Source of the DNA: an uncultured Collinsella sp.
Lineage (GTDB): Bacteria > Actinomycetota > Coriobacteriia > Coriobacteriales > Coriobacteriaceae
DNA length: 34,357 bases
Direction of reading: 5' to 3'
Assembly: GCA_959602875.1 (NCBI GenBank)
Contig: CAUGVQ010000010.1
Span: forward strand, 1 to 34,357
This document shows, one piece after another, positions 23,665 through 31,113 of the stretch (positions within the stretch are counted from its first letter, which is position 1; each line of letters begins with the position of its first letter). The notes beneath the pieces are model-generated. The model worked only from the letters and a program-made list of their open reading frames with translations. It was not told the origin of the DNA and searched no databases. The translations under genes and the position numbers were made by a program.

Positions 23665-25154
23665 CTTGCGTCACCTCCACGGTGCCATGGAAGCCGAATG
23701 CGAGGCCTCTCCGACGTATCCGCAGCCGGCACCTCTTGGCTCGTTATGCTGAATCCGAGCTCCCTCAGCAGCTGGTCTGTGAACGCGCAGGCACTTGACC
23801 GGAAAGAACCGGCGTGCGCAAAGGCGTCTGAGAAATGTCCGATGGATGCGAGCCCTGTGAGCTCCTCACCGCCATCGGCGATGCGCCCCTTGCAACCGAG
23901 GGCTGTCGTGAACTCAAAGCGCGTAGCAGCGTCCTCGCCACCGTGCGGCGACAAGCGGTTGAAGACGCTCGCCATCTTGGTACGGGAAACACCGAGCCTC
24001 CCGGCGAAATCTATTGCACGCTCCGCAGAGGAGATGGACCCCACGCCGGCATCCCCCACCACAAGGCAACGGTCGCAAGAAGCGACTGCAGCGGCAACCG
24101 AATCACTCCAATACAGAGAGGTGTCTGCCACGATGAGGTCTGCCTCGCCGCGCATGACCTCGATCAGCTGCTCCACCGCGGGCGCCATGAGCTCCGCATG
24201 CTCAGGAGCCCGCACCGGTCCCCACAGCGTAAGCCCCGGCGCGACACGCATGGACGCGTGCACGATGTCCTCCTCGCCAAGCACCCCCGATCGTGCCGGA
24301 CGCTCGAGCGCAAACACGTCGCTCGGCTCCTCGATGCCCAAGATTGCATACAGATTCCCAAACATAAGGTCCAGGTCGAGCAGGGCGCAGCGCAGGCCCA
24401 CCTCTGCGGAACGCAAGGCGAGCGCTGCAGCGACCGTCGTCTTTCCACAACCACCGCGGCCAGATATGAGGGTGATGAGAGGGGCTCCACCTCGCTCATT
24501 TCGAACGGGGCGGGAGCGCGGTGTCGCACTTCGTGCCAAGGGCGTCGGCGCCACATCCCTTACGGAAGGCAATGCGGAAGCATCGTTCCCAGCAGATGCG
24601 AATGCATCGGGCTCATCGAGGTCATCGGCGTAGTTTGCGTGGGGCAGATGCTCCTCAGGGGCGCCGCCATGGATGGCTCCCTCGACAACGCGGGTCAGCC
24701 TACCGGTATCATGCGGCGCCCCAGAAGCAACGTCATCGCAGCCTTTGTCCCCATCCCGTATCGCGGCCATGTGCCCCGTCTCCGCACCGGCCTCTCTTTC
24801 CCTATCGGTCGGGACCTCGCCCTGTCCCGCGATGACCTCGTTTGCTCCGGCATTGAATAGGCGCGCTGCGAGTGCAGCGTCCGCCCGTTCTGCCACAACA
24901 ACAATCTGGACAGCAGTACCGCTTTGGCAAAGGCACTCGACCAAATCCAGAAGGTCCCCTTCGGCGTCCGTCTCCCGCCCGATCATTACCGGCGTCCGCT
25001 CCCCCGAGCGGGCAAATGCCTCAATCACACGTAGCAACGATTCGCCGTCCCCTACGCGCAGAATCTTCGCCCGAGAGTCGCGCAACTCAATCTCGCGCTG
25101 TAGCTCCGGATACCTATCGCAGGCGCAGCATGCAAGCCAAACGTTTCCCATCAT
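23661..25154 (-). CDS. tadZ: TadZ/CpaE-like ParA/MinD-type ATPase
   Basis: A 497-residue protein. Residues about 1-120 resemble an atypical receiver-like domain (PVMIGRETDAEGDLLDLV, LFNAGANEVIAG). Residues 120-220 are a low-complexity linker. From 225 on there is a ParA/MinD ATPase with deviant Walker A GRGGCGKT (232-239), LLDLDLMFGNLYAILG (Walker A', with the Asp pair) and DLIVADTSL (Walker B). TadZ/CpaE proteins place the Tad machine at the pole. It is longer than usual because of the linker. ATG 25154 overlaps the cpaB stop and has GGAGG before it. Confidence 0.9.
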   Translation of the reverse strand: MMGNVWLACCACDRYPELQREIELRDSRAKILRVGDGESLLRVIEAFARSGERTPVMIGRETDAEGDLLDLVECLCQSGTAVQIVVVAERADAALAARLFNAGANEVIAGQGEVPTDREREAGAETGHMAAIRDGDKGCDDVASGAPHDTGRLTRVVEGAIHGGAPEEHLPHANYADDLDEPDAFASAGNDASALPSVRDVAPTPLARSATPRSRPVRNERGGAPLITLISGRGGCGKTTVAAALALRSAEVGLRCALLDLDLMFGNLYAILGIEEPSDVFALERPARSGVLGEEDIVHASMRVAPGLTLWGPVRAPEHAELMAPAVEQLIEVMRGEADLIVADTSLYWSDSVAAAVASCDRCLVVGDAGVGSISSAERAIDFAGRLGVSRTKMASVFNRLSPHGGEDAATRFEFTTALGCKGRIADGGEELTGLASIGHFSDAFAHAGSFRSSACAFTDQLLRELGFSITSQEVPAADTSERPRIRLPWHRGGDAR

Positions 25155-25906
25155 GCAGCCTCCTCGCCGTCCTCGTTGCTAGAAGATTCGGAAGTCGTTT
25201 GCTCCCCGGCATCTTTGTCGCCGGCATCTTTGTCGCCGCCTTCGTGAGCATCACCATCAGACGCTTTCTCGTCGCTTGCCGCATCGGGCATGGTGAGGCT
25301 TACCGCCCCCTTTGCCGTAGCGGCTAGAACCTCGCTCACCCGCTCGGGATCGATTGCAAGAGTCGCCCAGGTGATGGACGAGGACTCTGACTCCTGGCCG
25401 TGCGCGCTCGTATCGATTACGCTCGCGCTGCAAAGGCGATCGGCCACACCGTTGCTCGACACATACACGTCCACCTGATCGTTCGGGGCGATGGCGCCGC
25501 CCACAGCATGCTCCTCGTCAACCGCAACAGAGACGGCCACCTTCCCCGCAGGAACCTCGATAGCCCCATCGTGCTGCTCAAGATAGGTCGGACAAATGAC
25601 CGCGCGGGCGGGAATGGAAGAGGTAACGCGCTGGCCGACGAGGTCCTCAAGCGATGTCTCCGCTTCATCGGGAAGCAGGCTCGCCACCCATTCCTCGACT
25701 TGAACATTTGCCTCGCTCAAAACCTCGCCGGCATCCACATCGCGCGAGGCCACGCAGACGCTCACCAGCTCGCCGCCGTACGCAGCAAGCACTTCTTGGC
25801 GCGCCCGGTCCGCCTCCGCACGCACCGAGGAGCCATACCAAAGGGCAAGTCCCGCGGCCAGAATGCCCGAGGCAACGCTCAGCATCAATCTTGTAGTCCG
25901 TTTCAT
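25151..25906 (-). CDS. cpaB: CpaB/RcpC-like SAF-domain pilus assembly protein
   Basis: A 251-residue protein with an N-terminal membrane helix (about residues 7-24) and an SAF domain (about 48-120; VCVASRDVDAGEVLSEANV and VGQRVTSSIPARAVI), then a CpaB-type C-terminal domain (KVAVSVAVDEEHAVGGAIAPNDQVDVYV). The last 40 residues are acidic and Asp/Lys/Gly-rich with a duplicated GDKDA unit. In Gram-negatives RcpC/CpaB works with a secretin; here no secretin gene is present, as expected for a monoderm. It is the first gene of the Tad operon. AGAGG lies before the ATG. Confidence 0.85.
   Translation of the reverse strand: MKRTTRLMLSVASGILAAGLALWYGSSVRAEADRARQEVLAAYGGELVSVCVASRDVDAGEVLSEANVQVEEWVASLLPDEAETSLEDLVGQRVTSSIPARAVICPTYLEQHDGAIEVPAGKVAVSVAVDEEHAVGGAIAPNDQVDVYVSSNGVADRLCSASVIDTSAHGQESESSSITWATLAIDPERVSEVLAATAKGAVSLTMPDAASDEKASDGDAHEGGDKDAGDKDAGEQTTSESSSNEDGEEAA
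25206..25235. repeat. Two tandem 15-bp units inside cpaB
   Basis: CCGGCATCTTTGTCG occurs at 25206-25220 and again at 25221-25235. It encodes the doubled GDKDA motif in the acidic tail of the CpaB-like protein and keeps the frame. Copy number could vary between strains by slippage. Confidence 0.8.
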
Positions 25907-26127
25907 GCGTCGTACCTCTCATCTCTCGGCCCAAAGCCCATCGGCTCCCCTTGGGACACATTCTCCGAGAGGCGTCCGGAGCCATCCGGATCAATCTGAG
26001 AAAGTCCGACGCGTTCTTACCAATCGCTGTACACGTTTCTGACCAGCTTGTTAGATAACAGCATGCAAGTCGGCTTCAATGGTTTGTTTGTTTGCAGTGC
26101 GAACTTGAAGCGCTCCAAAGTGACGCA
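25907..26127. promoter_or_regulatory. Leader region of the Tad operon
   Basis: Together with the inverted repeat and terminator listed next, this is a 333-bp gene-free stretch upstream of cpaB (minus strand), with lower G+C than the genes around it. It must hold the Tad operon promoter. The best -10/-35 pair I see on the minus strand (TTGAAG, 16 bp, TATCTA, around 26050-26080) is weak. The palindrome TGTTAGATAACA at 26049-26060 lies in that spot and could be an operator. No convincing open reading frame lies in it. Confidence 0.35.
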
Positions 26128-26153
26128 AAATGGGCCCAAATCGCCCCATTTGG
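26128..26153. repeat. Nested inverted repeats AAATGGG/CCCATTT and CCAAAT/ATTTGG
   Basis: AAATGGG (26128-26134) pairs with CCCATTT (26145-26151), and CCAAAT (26136-26141) pairs with ATTTGG (26148-26153). The two pairings share the right arm and cannot form together, so the RNA or DNA could switch between them. The block lies just downstream of the rsgA terminator and upstream of cpaB. Confidence 0.5.
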
Positions 26154-26156
26154 CAG

Positions 26157-26187
26157 AAAAAGCCCTCCGCGCCGCGTAGCGGAGGGC
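26157..26187 (-). terminator. Rho-independent terminator of rsgA
   Basis: On the minus strand GCCCTCCGC (26187-26179) pairs with GCGGAGGGC (26170-26162), 9 bp with a short loop, followed directly by TTTTT (26161-26157). It lies about 50 bp after the rsgA stop. Confidence 0.85.
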
Positions 26188-26239
26188 GATCTGATCGGTC
26201 TCTGACACCGGTGGAAAAGTACAGGGCCGCGCGTGCCAA

Positions 26240-27385
26240 CTAGAGCTTCACATCGGGGTCGAGGCTCTGCGCGCTCACGCGCATCTCCCGTGCAAGGGCA
26301 AGGCATGCCTCGAGTCGCACCTCGTCAATCTCTCCCACTTCAACAGCCTCGCGCACCGCACAGCCGGGTTCGTGGGTATGGGTGCAATCGTTGAATCGGC
26401 AGCCGTGCGCTGCCTCAACCACCTCGGGAAACACACGGGCAAGCCCCCGCTCATGCCCCACGAGCGGCAGGCTCCTCAAGCCCGGGGCGTCCGCAATCAC
26501 ACCCGCGCAGGGAAGCTTCACCATCACGCGGGCGACCGTGGTGTGGCGCCCCGCATCGTCGCGCGCGCGCACCGCGCTCGTCTCAAGCGCCTCATGACCA
26601 AGAAGCGCATTCAGAAGGGTAGATTTGCCGGCCCCGGACTCGCCCAAGATCATGGCGACCGTGCCCTCGGGCACGCAGGCACGCACAGGGTCAAGCCCCT
26701 CGCCCGCAAGCGAAGAGGTCACAACCACATCCACGTGCTCGCCCACAAGACGCCGCACGCGTGCGACCTCCTCGGCAAGCTCCTCAGGCGTGCAGCGGTC
26801 CGCCTTGGTGAGCACCACACTCGCCGCAGCGCCGCAATCCGCCGCAAGCACAAGGGAGCGAGCGATGCGGTCGAGCAGCACCTCGCCTGCACCAAGCGCC
26901 GCAACGATGAGCACCCGGTCGACGTTGGCGCAGAGGACCTGACGCTCGCCGCGGTTCTTGCCGCGCCAGCGCTCAAAGGTAGAGCGACGCGGGAGCACGC
27001 GCTCGATAACCCCCCTGTCATGCCCGGGTGCTAGGCGGACCGCCACAGCATCGCCCACAGCGGGCAGAGCCATATCGTCTTTCTCGCGGTTACGCTTGGC
27101 AAAGCTCACCGCGTGCTCGGCTCGAAATGTCGTGCCCTCGCAGGCGACCAAGGGAAATCCGCGATCGAGCCTGATCACAAAACCGATGTGCATCTCATCG
27201 GGCGCCTCGGCCTCGGCGCAAAACTCCTCAAACGCACGGCACTGGGCATCGTCAAGCCGAAGATTGCTAAACGCAGGAGCATCTGCCAAGGCATCGACGG
27301 GAGGCAAGTCCCCCAGTTGAACGACTTTGTCGCGCACCTCAGCCGAGCCACGGTCACGCCGTTGGCCGCGCGCCTTCTTTGCCAT
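26240..27385 (-). CDS. rsgA: Ribosome small subunit-dependent GTPase RsgA
   Basis: A 381-residue circularly permuted GTPase that checks maturation of the 30S decoding centre. The motif order is permuted as expected: G4 TKAD (193-196), G1 GESGAGKS (248-255), G2 RHTT (280-283) and G3 DAPG (299-302). An N-terminal OB-fold-like region precedes them and a zinc motif with Cys329, Cys334, His336 and Cys342 follows. The frame runs upstream through the 80-bp repeat element to 27541, but ATG 27385 has CGGGAG before it. It ends at a strong terminator. An extension of about 60 residues at the N-terminus makes it somewhat longer than E. coli RsgA (350). Confidence 0.95.
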   Translation of the reverse strand: MAKKARGQRRDRGSAEVRDKVVQLGDLPPVDALADAPAFSNLRLDDAQCRAFEEFCAEAEAPDEMHIGFVIRLDRGFPLVACEGTTFRAEHAVSFAKRNREKDDMALPAVGDAVAVRLAPGHDRGVIERVLPRRSTFERWRGKNRGERQVLCANVDRVLIVAALGAGEVLLDRIARSLVLAADCGAAASVVLTKADRCTPEELAEEVARVRRLVGEHVDVVVTSSLAGEGLDPVRACVPEGTVAMILGESGAGKSTLLNALLGHEALETSAVRARDDAGRHTTVARVMVKLPCAGVIADAPGLRSLPLVGHERGLARVFPEVVEAAHGCRFNDCTHTHEPGCAVREAVEVGEIDEVRLEACLALAREMRVSAQSLDPDVKL

Positions 27386-27459
27386 AGAGAACTCCCGCCC
27401 TGTCAAACATCTTGTCTTGCCCATCTTATCGCACCGGTACGAACGTGCCCTAGCAAAAA

Positions 27460-27539
27460 GGGCCGGGCGCAATCCCGGAGGGTGTTTCCCGCAGCCGCGA
27501 AGCGGCGAGGACCACACCCGAAGGGATTGCACCCGGCCC
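27460..27539. repeat. 80-bp intergenic hairpin repeat, copy 1
   Basis: The outer arms GGGCCGGGCGCAATCCC (27460-27476) and GGGATTGCACCCGGCCC (27523-27539) pair over 17 bp with one G-T-type mismatch. Inside lie GGGTGT/ACACCC and CCGC/GCGG pairs, so nearly the whole element folds. On the minus strand the last arm is followed by TTTTT. It lies downstream of the PTS operon, where it can terminate that transcript, and upstream of rsgA. A second copy is at 33570-33649 in the same orientation. Confidence 0.85.
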
Positions 27540-27564
27540 ATATTGATACATGCGCTTTACGGTC

Positions 27565-27888
27565 CTATACGTTTGTTGACGAGGATGAATCAGGGGTTGT
27601 TTCCGCCTCGGCGAGAATCTTCTCAACGTTCTTCTTGGCGTTAGTCGTACCCACCTTGAGCACAATCGAAGCCGCAGCGCCAATCACCAGGAGAACGACC
27701 CCCGCTACGCCGAACCCCGTACCGTACCCGCCGAAAAATCCGCCATATCCCAAAAGGAACCCGACTGCAACGAGCGAGTACGCCAGACGAAGCCAAACCG
27801 TCAGTCGCTGAATGGCAACGGTTTGAAGCCGAGCCTCGCGCAACGCATCGGAACGAGTCCACTGAGAGGTATCGAGCGGCTTCAGCAT
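27565..27888 (-). CDS. Small two-helix membrane protein of the PTS operon
   Basis: A 107-residue protein that I do not recognise as a known family. A polar N-terminus with a helical, Arg-rich stretch (residues 10-33) precedes two hydrophobic segments at about 34-53 and 58-78. A Lys/Glu-rich tail ends in SSSSTNV. Glycine-rich turns (GYGGFFGGYGTGFG) join the helices. ATG 27888 has AAGGAG at a good distance, so I chose it over a longer frame. It follows the IID gene by about 85 bp with a hairpin between. It could modulate the transporter, as other accessory proteins in man operons do, but it does not look like ManO (DUF956). Confidence 0.7.
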   Translation of the reverse strand: MLKPLDTSQWTRSDALREARLQTVAIQRLTVWLRLAYSLVAVGFLLGYGGFFGGYGTGFGVAGVVLLVIGAAASIVLKVGTTNAKKNVEKILAEAETTPDSSSSTNV

Positions 27889-27926
27889 GGGAAACTCCTT
27901 ATCAACAACAAGTGCAAAAGGCGAGA

Positions 27927-27954
27927 GCCCGCGTTGGGGGGGGGTAACGCGGGC
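27927..27954 (-). terminator. Intercistronic hairpin after the IID gene
   Basis: GCCCGCGTT (27927-27935) and AACGCGGGC (27946-27954) pair over 9 bp. The loop is a run of eight G on the plus strand plus T. The minus strand has TTTT only several bases beyond the stem, so it is probably a partial terminator or an mRNA-stabilising hairpin that lowers expression of the small membrane protein gene. Confidence 0.5.
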
Positions 27955-27973
27955 CCTTGCGGAAGAGGGGAGG

Positions 27974-28828
27974 CTAGACCGTAGGAGCAGCGATGGTCGC
28001 AGCGCCAAAGAAGCCCACGAGCGCGCCGATGAAGGCAATTACCACGAGGACCAGCATGGTGACGATCGGGCTGATCTTCTTCTTGGTCATGAGCCACCAG
28101 CACAGCACGGTGAAGATGAGCGGCAGGAGCTTGGGATAGATGCCGTCGAGCGTGCCCTGAAGCGTGCCGCCGCCGGGAAGCTCAAGCGCAGTGGAGATGG
28201 AAACCCAGGTAGCTGCCACAGCACCGATGACCATGGTGCCGACCATAACGATTGCGTCGCGCAGCGCCTGCGCGTTGGGGCCGACGAGCGCCTCGACGGC
28301 CTTGCCGCCCATGTCATAGCCACGATAGTAGGCAAGCTTCATACCAAAGTAGGCAAGCAGGTTCCAGACCACGATGTAGAAAATCGGGCCCAAGATGGAG
28401 CCGCCCTCGGAAAGACCCATCGCAATACCGAGCAGAATAGGGATGAGCGTACCGACGATGAGCGAGTCACCGATGCCGGCGAGCGGGCCCATAAGGCCGG
28501 CGCGGATGCCGTTGATGGTCTCGTCGTCAATGGCCTCGCCGTTGGCGCGGGCCTCCTCGAGGCCGGCCGTGACGCCCACAATCATGGAGCCGATCTGCGG
28601 CTCGGTGTTGAAGAATGCGGAGTAGGTCTGGAGCGCCTTGGCCTGATCGTCCTTCTTATCGTAAAGATCCTCGACGATAGGAAGCATAGAGACCAGGTAA
28701 CCGAAGGTCTGCATGTGCTCCTGCGAGAAGCAGGTGAGGTTGCCGTAGTACCAATTGCGGAACGACTTGGCGAGAGCCTTCTTCGAGACCTTCTTCTTGC
28801 CGGCCTCGACTGCAGTGTTGTCAGCCAT
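27974..28828 (-). CDS. manZ: PTS mannose-family transporter subunit IID
   Basis: A 284-residue membrane subunit of the sugar channel. The N-terminal part has SFRNWYYGNLTCFSQEHMQTFGY, the family hallmark, followed by GIRAGLMGPLAGIGDSLIVGTLIPILLGI and C-terminal hydrophobic helices (ISPIVTMLVLVVIAFIGALVGFF). With IIC it forms the translocation path for mannose-type sugars. ATG 28828 shares a base with the IIC stop (TAATG), so translation is coupled. Substrate could be mannose, glucose, GlcNAc, sorbose or similar; the sequence alone does not settle it. Confidence 0.95.
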   Translation of the reverse strand: MADNTAVEAGKKKVSKKALAKSFRNWYYGNLTCFSQEHMQTFGYLVSMLPIVEDLYDKKDDQAKALQTYSAFFNTEPQIGSMIVGVTAGLEEARANGEAIDDETINGIRAGLMGPLAGIGDSLIVGTLIPILLGIAMGLSEGGSILGPIFYIVVWNLLAYFGMKLAYYRGYDMGGKAVEALVGPNAQALRDAIVMVGTMVIGAVAATWVSISTALELPGGGTLQGTLDGIYPKLLPLIFTVLCWWLMTKKKISPIVTMLVLVVIAFIGALVGFFGAATIAAPTV

Positions 28829-29688
28829 TAGATGTCCTCCTCTTCCTCATCCGTATCGGAGCTGAGAGCGACAGCGCCGGAGCCAATCGATGCGAGCTTG
28901 AGTTTCATGGTGGAGATGTTGAAGTTGATGAGCGCGAAGAAGCAGGCGATGGCAGAGCACGCGATAAGGTTGCAGCCCATAACCGCGGCCAGCGTGAAGC
29001 CGAAGAAGAACGTCAGGAAGTCCGTCGGCTTGGCAATGACCTGCTTGAGCAGGATGGCGATACCAACGCAGGGCAGAAGCGAGCCAACCGCAAAGAGCGT
29101 CTTCATCGCAAGGCCGTCCATGGGAAGGTTCGCCAGGAGCGTGTCGACCATGCCCTGACCGGCAAGCGCGATAGCAAAGGTCGGGATGAACGAGCAGATG
29201 ATGTGCGAGATCCAAGGCAGCACCATGTCCACGAGGTAGAGCTTGTGGGTATCGCCCTTCTCGAGCCACTTCCAGCCCATGCCCTGCCACACGAGGTTGA
29301 TCGTTGCAGTGCCATAGAACAGAATCGCGCCGAGGGTGCCGAGGGTGGCGCCAAGGGCCGTAGCGAGCGAAGCGGCCTCAGCGGACGCCGGATCGAGCCC
29401 GGCAGCGTGAATAGCGACCATCGCCAGCGGGATGCCCATGTAGCAGGCAGCGCGGACATCTGCGGAAACGGTGCCGCCCGGCGTCACGAGGGCGATGTAG
29501 ACGACCTGGATGGCGGCGCCCACGATAATGCCCGTCTGAATGTCGCCCAAAATGATGCCGACCACGAGACCGGCGACGAGCGGGCGGCCAAGCGTGTAGT
29601 TACCGATACTGGTTCCGCCGAGGCCGGGCATCGATGCCAGGCAGGCGAAGAGTCCCAGCAACGCTGCTTGGAACACGTTGATTTCCAT
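28828..29688 (-). CDS. manY: PTS mannose-family transporter subunit IIC
   Basis: A 286-residue multi-span membrane protein. MEINVFQAALLGLFACLASM begins the first helix. GNYTLGRPLVAGLVVGIILGDIQTGIIVGAAIQVVYI is the conserved sugar-channel segment of EIIC-Man, and PGGTVSADVRAACYMGIPLAM follows. The C-terminus is acidic (DTDEEEEDI). A ribosome site AAGGGG precedes the ATG. It is spaced from the IIB gene by 98 bp containing a small hairpin, and coupled to IID downstream. Confidence 0.95.
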   Translation of the reverse strand: MEINVFQAALLGLFACLASMPGLGGTSIGNYTLGRPLVAGLVVGIILGDIQTGIIVGAAIQVVYIALVTPGGTVSADVRAACYMGIPLAMVAIHAAGLDPASAEAASLATALGATLGTLGAILFYGTATINLVWQGMGWKWLEKGDTHKLYLVDMVLPWISHIICSFIPTFAIALAGQGMVDTLLANLPMDGLAMKTLFAVGSLLPCVGIAILLKQVIAKPTDFLTFFFGFTLAAVMGCNLIACSAIACFFALINFNISTMKLKLASIGSGAVALSSDTDEEEEDI

Positions 29689-29738
29689 GTGTTACCCCTT
29701 TCCTTCCTTCAGCCCCTCGTGGGGACCGTTTATCTCCT

Positions 29739-29761
29739 CTCGTGCATTATGGTTGCACGAG
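29739..29761 (-). other. Intercistronic hairpin between IIB and IIC genes
   Basis: CTCGTGC (29739-29745) and GCACGAG (29755-29761) form a 7-bp stem with a 9-base loop. No T run follows. In PTS operons such hairpins often set the ratio of soluble to membrane subunits; that role here is inference. Confidence 0.5.
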
Positions 29762-29786
29762 TCGGATGCCTCAATAGCACGCCGGC

Positions 29787-30281
29787 TTAGAACCCAAACT
29801 GGCCGCGGAACTTGCTCCACTCGCCAATGCCCTTGTCGGGAATCAGGCGGAAGTCGACCGTATAGCCTGCGTTCGTGATATCTTCGAACGCCTGGGCCTC
29901 CTCTTGGGTGATGGACTGGTTGTTGCCGAGCTTCACCGTACCGGGGCGGTCGTTGCAGGGGCCCACGATGACGGTCTTGACGTCGTCCGGCACAAACCCA
30001 AAGTTCACAAGGATCTCGCGCATGTCGAGCGGGTTCTTGGTGATCAGGAAGTAGCGGGTCTTGCTGTCACGCACCGTCTGGGCCTTCTCCTTGAAGTGGT
30101 CCATCGTCCAGACAAACGTCTTCTTGTCGGGCGCGGCGCTCTTGTAGGCGCTCTTGAGCACCGGATTGGAAGCGGCGGCGTCATTCACGGCGATGATGCC
30201 GTCGCACGGATACTCAACGGCCCAGCGAGTCACGGTCTGGCCATGGATCATACGGTCGTCGATTCGGATAAATGAAATCAT
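29787..30281 (-). CDS. PTS mannose-family subunit IIB
   Basis: A 164-residue cytosolic phosphotransfer protein. The N-terminal ISFIRIDDRMIHGQTVTRW carries the phosphorylated His13. The NDAAASNPVLKSAYKSAAP and later GPCNDRPGTVKLGNNQSIT stretches are typical. It accepts phosphate from IIA and passes it to the incoming sugar. ATG 30281 has GAGGAG at seven bases and was chosen over a start six codons upstream. It is separate from IIA, unlike E. coli ManX in which A and B are fused. Confidence 0.95.
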   Translation of the reverse strand: MISFIRIDDRMIHGQTVTRWAVEYPCDGIIAVNDAAASNPVLKSAYKSAAPDKKTFVWTMDHFKEKAQTVRDSKTRYFLITKNPLDMREILVNFGFVPDDVKTVIVGPCNDRPGTVKLGNNQSITQEEAQAFEDITNAGYTVDFRLIPDKGIGEWSKFRGQFGF

Positions 30282-30375
30282 GGGGTTCTCCTCTCCCACG
30301 TTCGGCTATGCGTTCAGCTGCACAGCCCTTTACCTGCCACTTTTGGCCCGAGCCCTTAGTTGCTCCGCCGTCTGG

Positions 30376-30804
30376 TTAAATGTCGTCCTCGTCATCCTCG
30401 GACACCGCGAGCTCAACCTGACGAGCACCTTCATGGGCCTCGGTAAGCATTTGCGCAACGAGCGCAGAGGTCTCCGCGGTCTCGAGTCCCATGAGCGCGG
30501 TCATGGCCATGGGAAGATTCATGCCGCCAAGCGCCGTGGTATGGGCAAGCAGGCCACGATCAGCCAGAGCGTTCAGCGTATTGGTGAGCGGAGACCCACC
30601 GATAATGTCACCGAGGACGATGACCTCATCCTCCGCCGTAATATGAGCGAGAACCTCATTCACGCGTGCCACAAAAGCGTCCGCACCCATACCATCCTCG
30701 AGGCTGGCACTCAGAACGTCAGGGCGCTCGCCCATGAACATCTTGAGCACGCCGTGCAGACCCGGAGCAAATGTTCCGTGGCTCACCAGAAGCAGATACC
30801 GCAT
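30376..30804 (-). CDS. PTS mannose-family subunit IIA
   Basis: A 142-residue cytosolic phosphocarrier. MRYLLLVSHGTFAPG holds the active-site His9, which receives phosphate from HPr. IVLGDIIGGSPLTNTLN and GGMNLPMAM are family stretches. The C-terminus is acidic (SEDDEDDI). A longer frame starts at 30858, but ATG 30804 has AAGGAG before it and the family homology begins exactly there. It is the first gene of the PTS operon, followed by IIB after about 95 bp in which I see nothing notable. Confidence 0.94.
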   Translation of the reverse strand: MRYLLLVSHGTFAPGLHGVLKMFMGERPDVLSASLEDGMGADAFVARVNEVLAHITAEDEVIVLGDIIGGSPLTNTLNALADRGLLAHTTALGGMNLPMAMTALMGLETAETSALVAQMLTEAHEGARQVELAVSEDDEDDI

Positions 30805-30863
30805 TGCAACTCCTTTCCCCGCGACACGCGCGATAGTTGCCATATCGTGTCGTTGCAAAATAA

Positions 30864-30869
30864 ATAATA
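30864..30869 (-). promoter_or_regulatory. Candidate -10 of the PTS operon promoter
   Basis: On the minus strand TATTAT (30869-30864) matches five of six -10 bases. A -35 at 17 bp would be TTTCAG, which is poor, so the promoter would probably need an activator. GTGTTAAC (30870-30877) lies just upstream of it and recurs at 31011-31018. The start would be near 30857, about 53 bp before the IIA start codon. Confidence 0.35.
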
Positions 30870-30900
30870 GTGTTAACTATGTACGGCTGAAATAATCACC

Positions 30901-30986
30901 GGTGAACGGTAGAACGTCGTTCCGTTAACGGTAGCAACTATTATCAATTAACAACTAAACGGTAGTTTTTCGCAGGTGAACGGTAG
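30901..30986. promoter_or_regulatory. Four helically phased AACGGTAG repeats upstream of the PTS operon
   Basis: AACGGTAG occurs at 30905-30912, 30927-30934, 30958-30965 and 30979-30986, all in one orientation. The distances between copies are 22, 31 and 21 bp, that is two, three and two helical turns, so all copies face the same side of the DNA. The outer copies extend to GGTGAACGGTAG. Palindromes TCACCGGTGA (30896-30905) and CCGTTAACGG (30922-30931) lie within or next to them. The array sits in the 362-bp gap between the MarR gene and the IIA gene, with no gene in it. An activator or repressor array for the PTS promoter is the likely role. Confidence 0.65.
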
Positions 30987-31082
30987 GTTTGCCTCAACTC
31001 TTACCAAAAGGTGTTAACCATCTATGAAACGGTCGACCTTTCAGAAGCATTCACCTGCAAGGACCCATACAAAGGCATGCTC

Positions 31083-31113
31083 GAAAACAACAACACCCCT
31101 CAGTAGCGAGGTG
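31083..31113 (-). terminator. Terminator of the marR-like gene
   Basis: On the minus strand CACCTC (31113-31108) pairs with the complementary stretch ending at 31094, with one G-T pair, and is followed by TTGTTGTTTT (31093 down to 31084). A longer outer pairing ATGCTCG/CGAGCAT (31077-31083 and 31114-31120) surrounds it. The outer repeat is followed on the plus strand by TTTTT (31127-31131), so it may act in both directions. Confidence 0.55.

Noticed and set aside
23497..24860. Long plus-strand frames opposite tadZ
   Set aside because: tadZ has intact ATPase motifs and gene overlaps on both sides; the plus-strand frames are low-complexity Arg/Ser shadows.
27887..28831. 314-codon plus-strand frame opposite the IID gene
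   Set aside because: Antisense to a clear PTS IID gene; rich in His/Asp/Glu as expected for a shadow.
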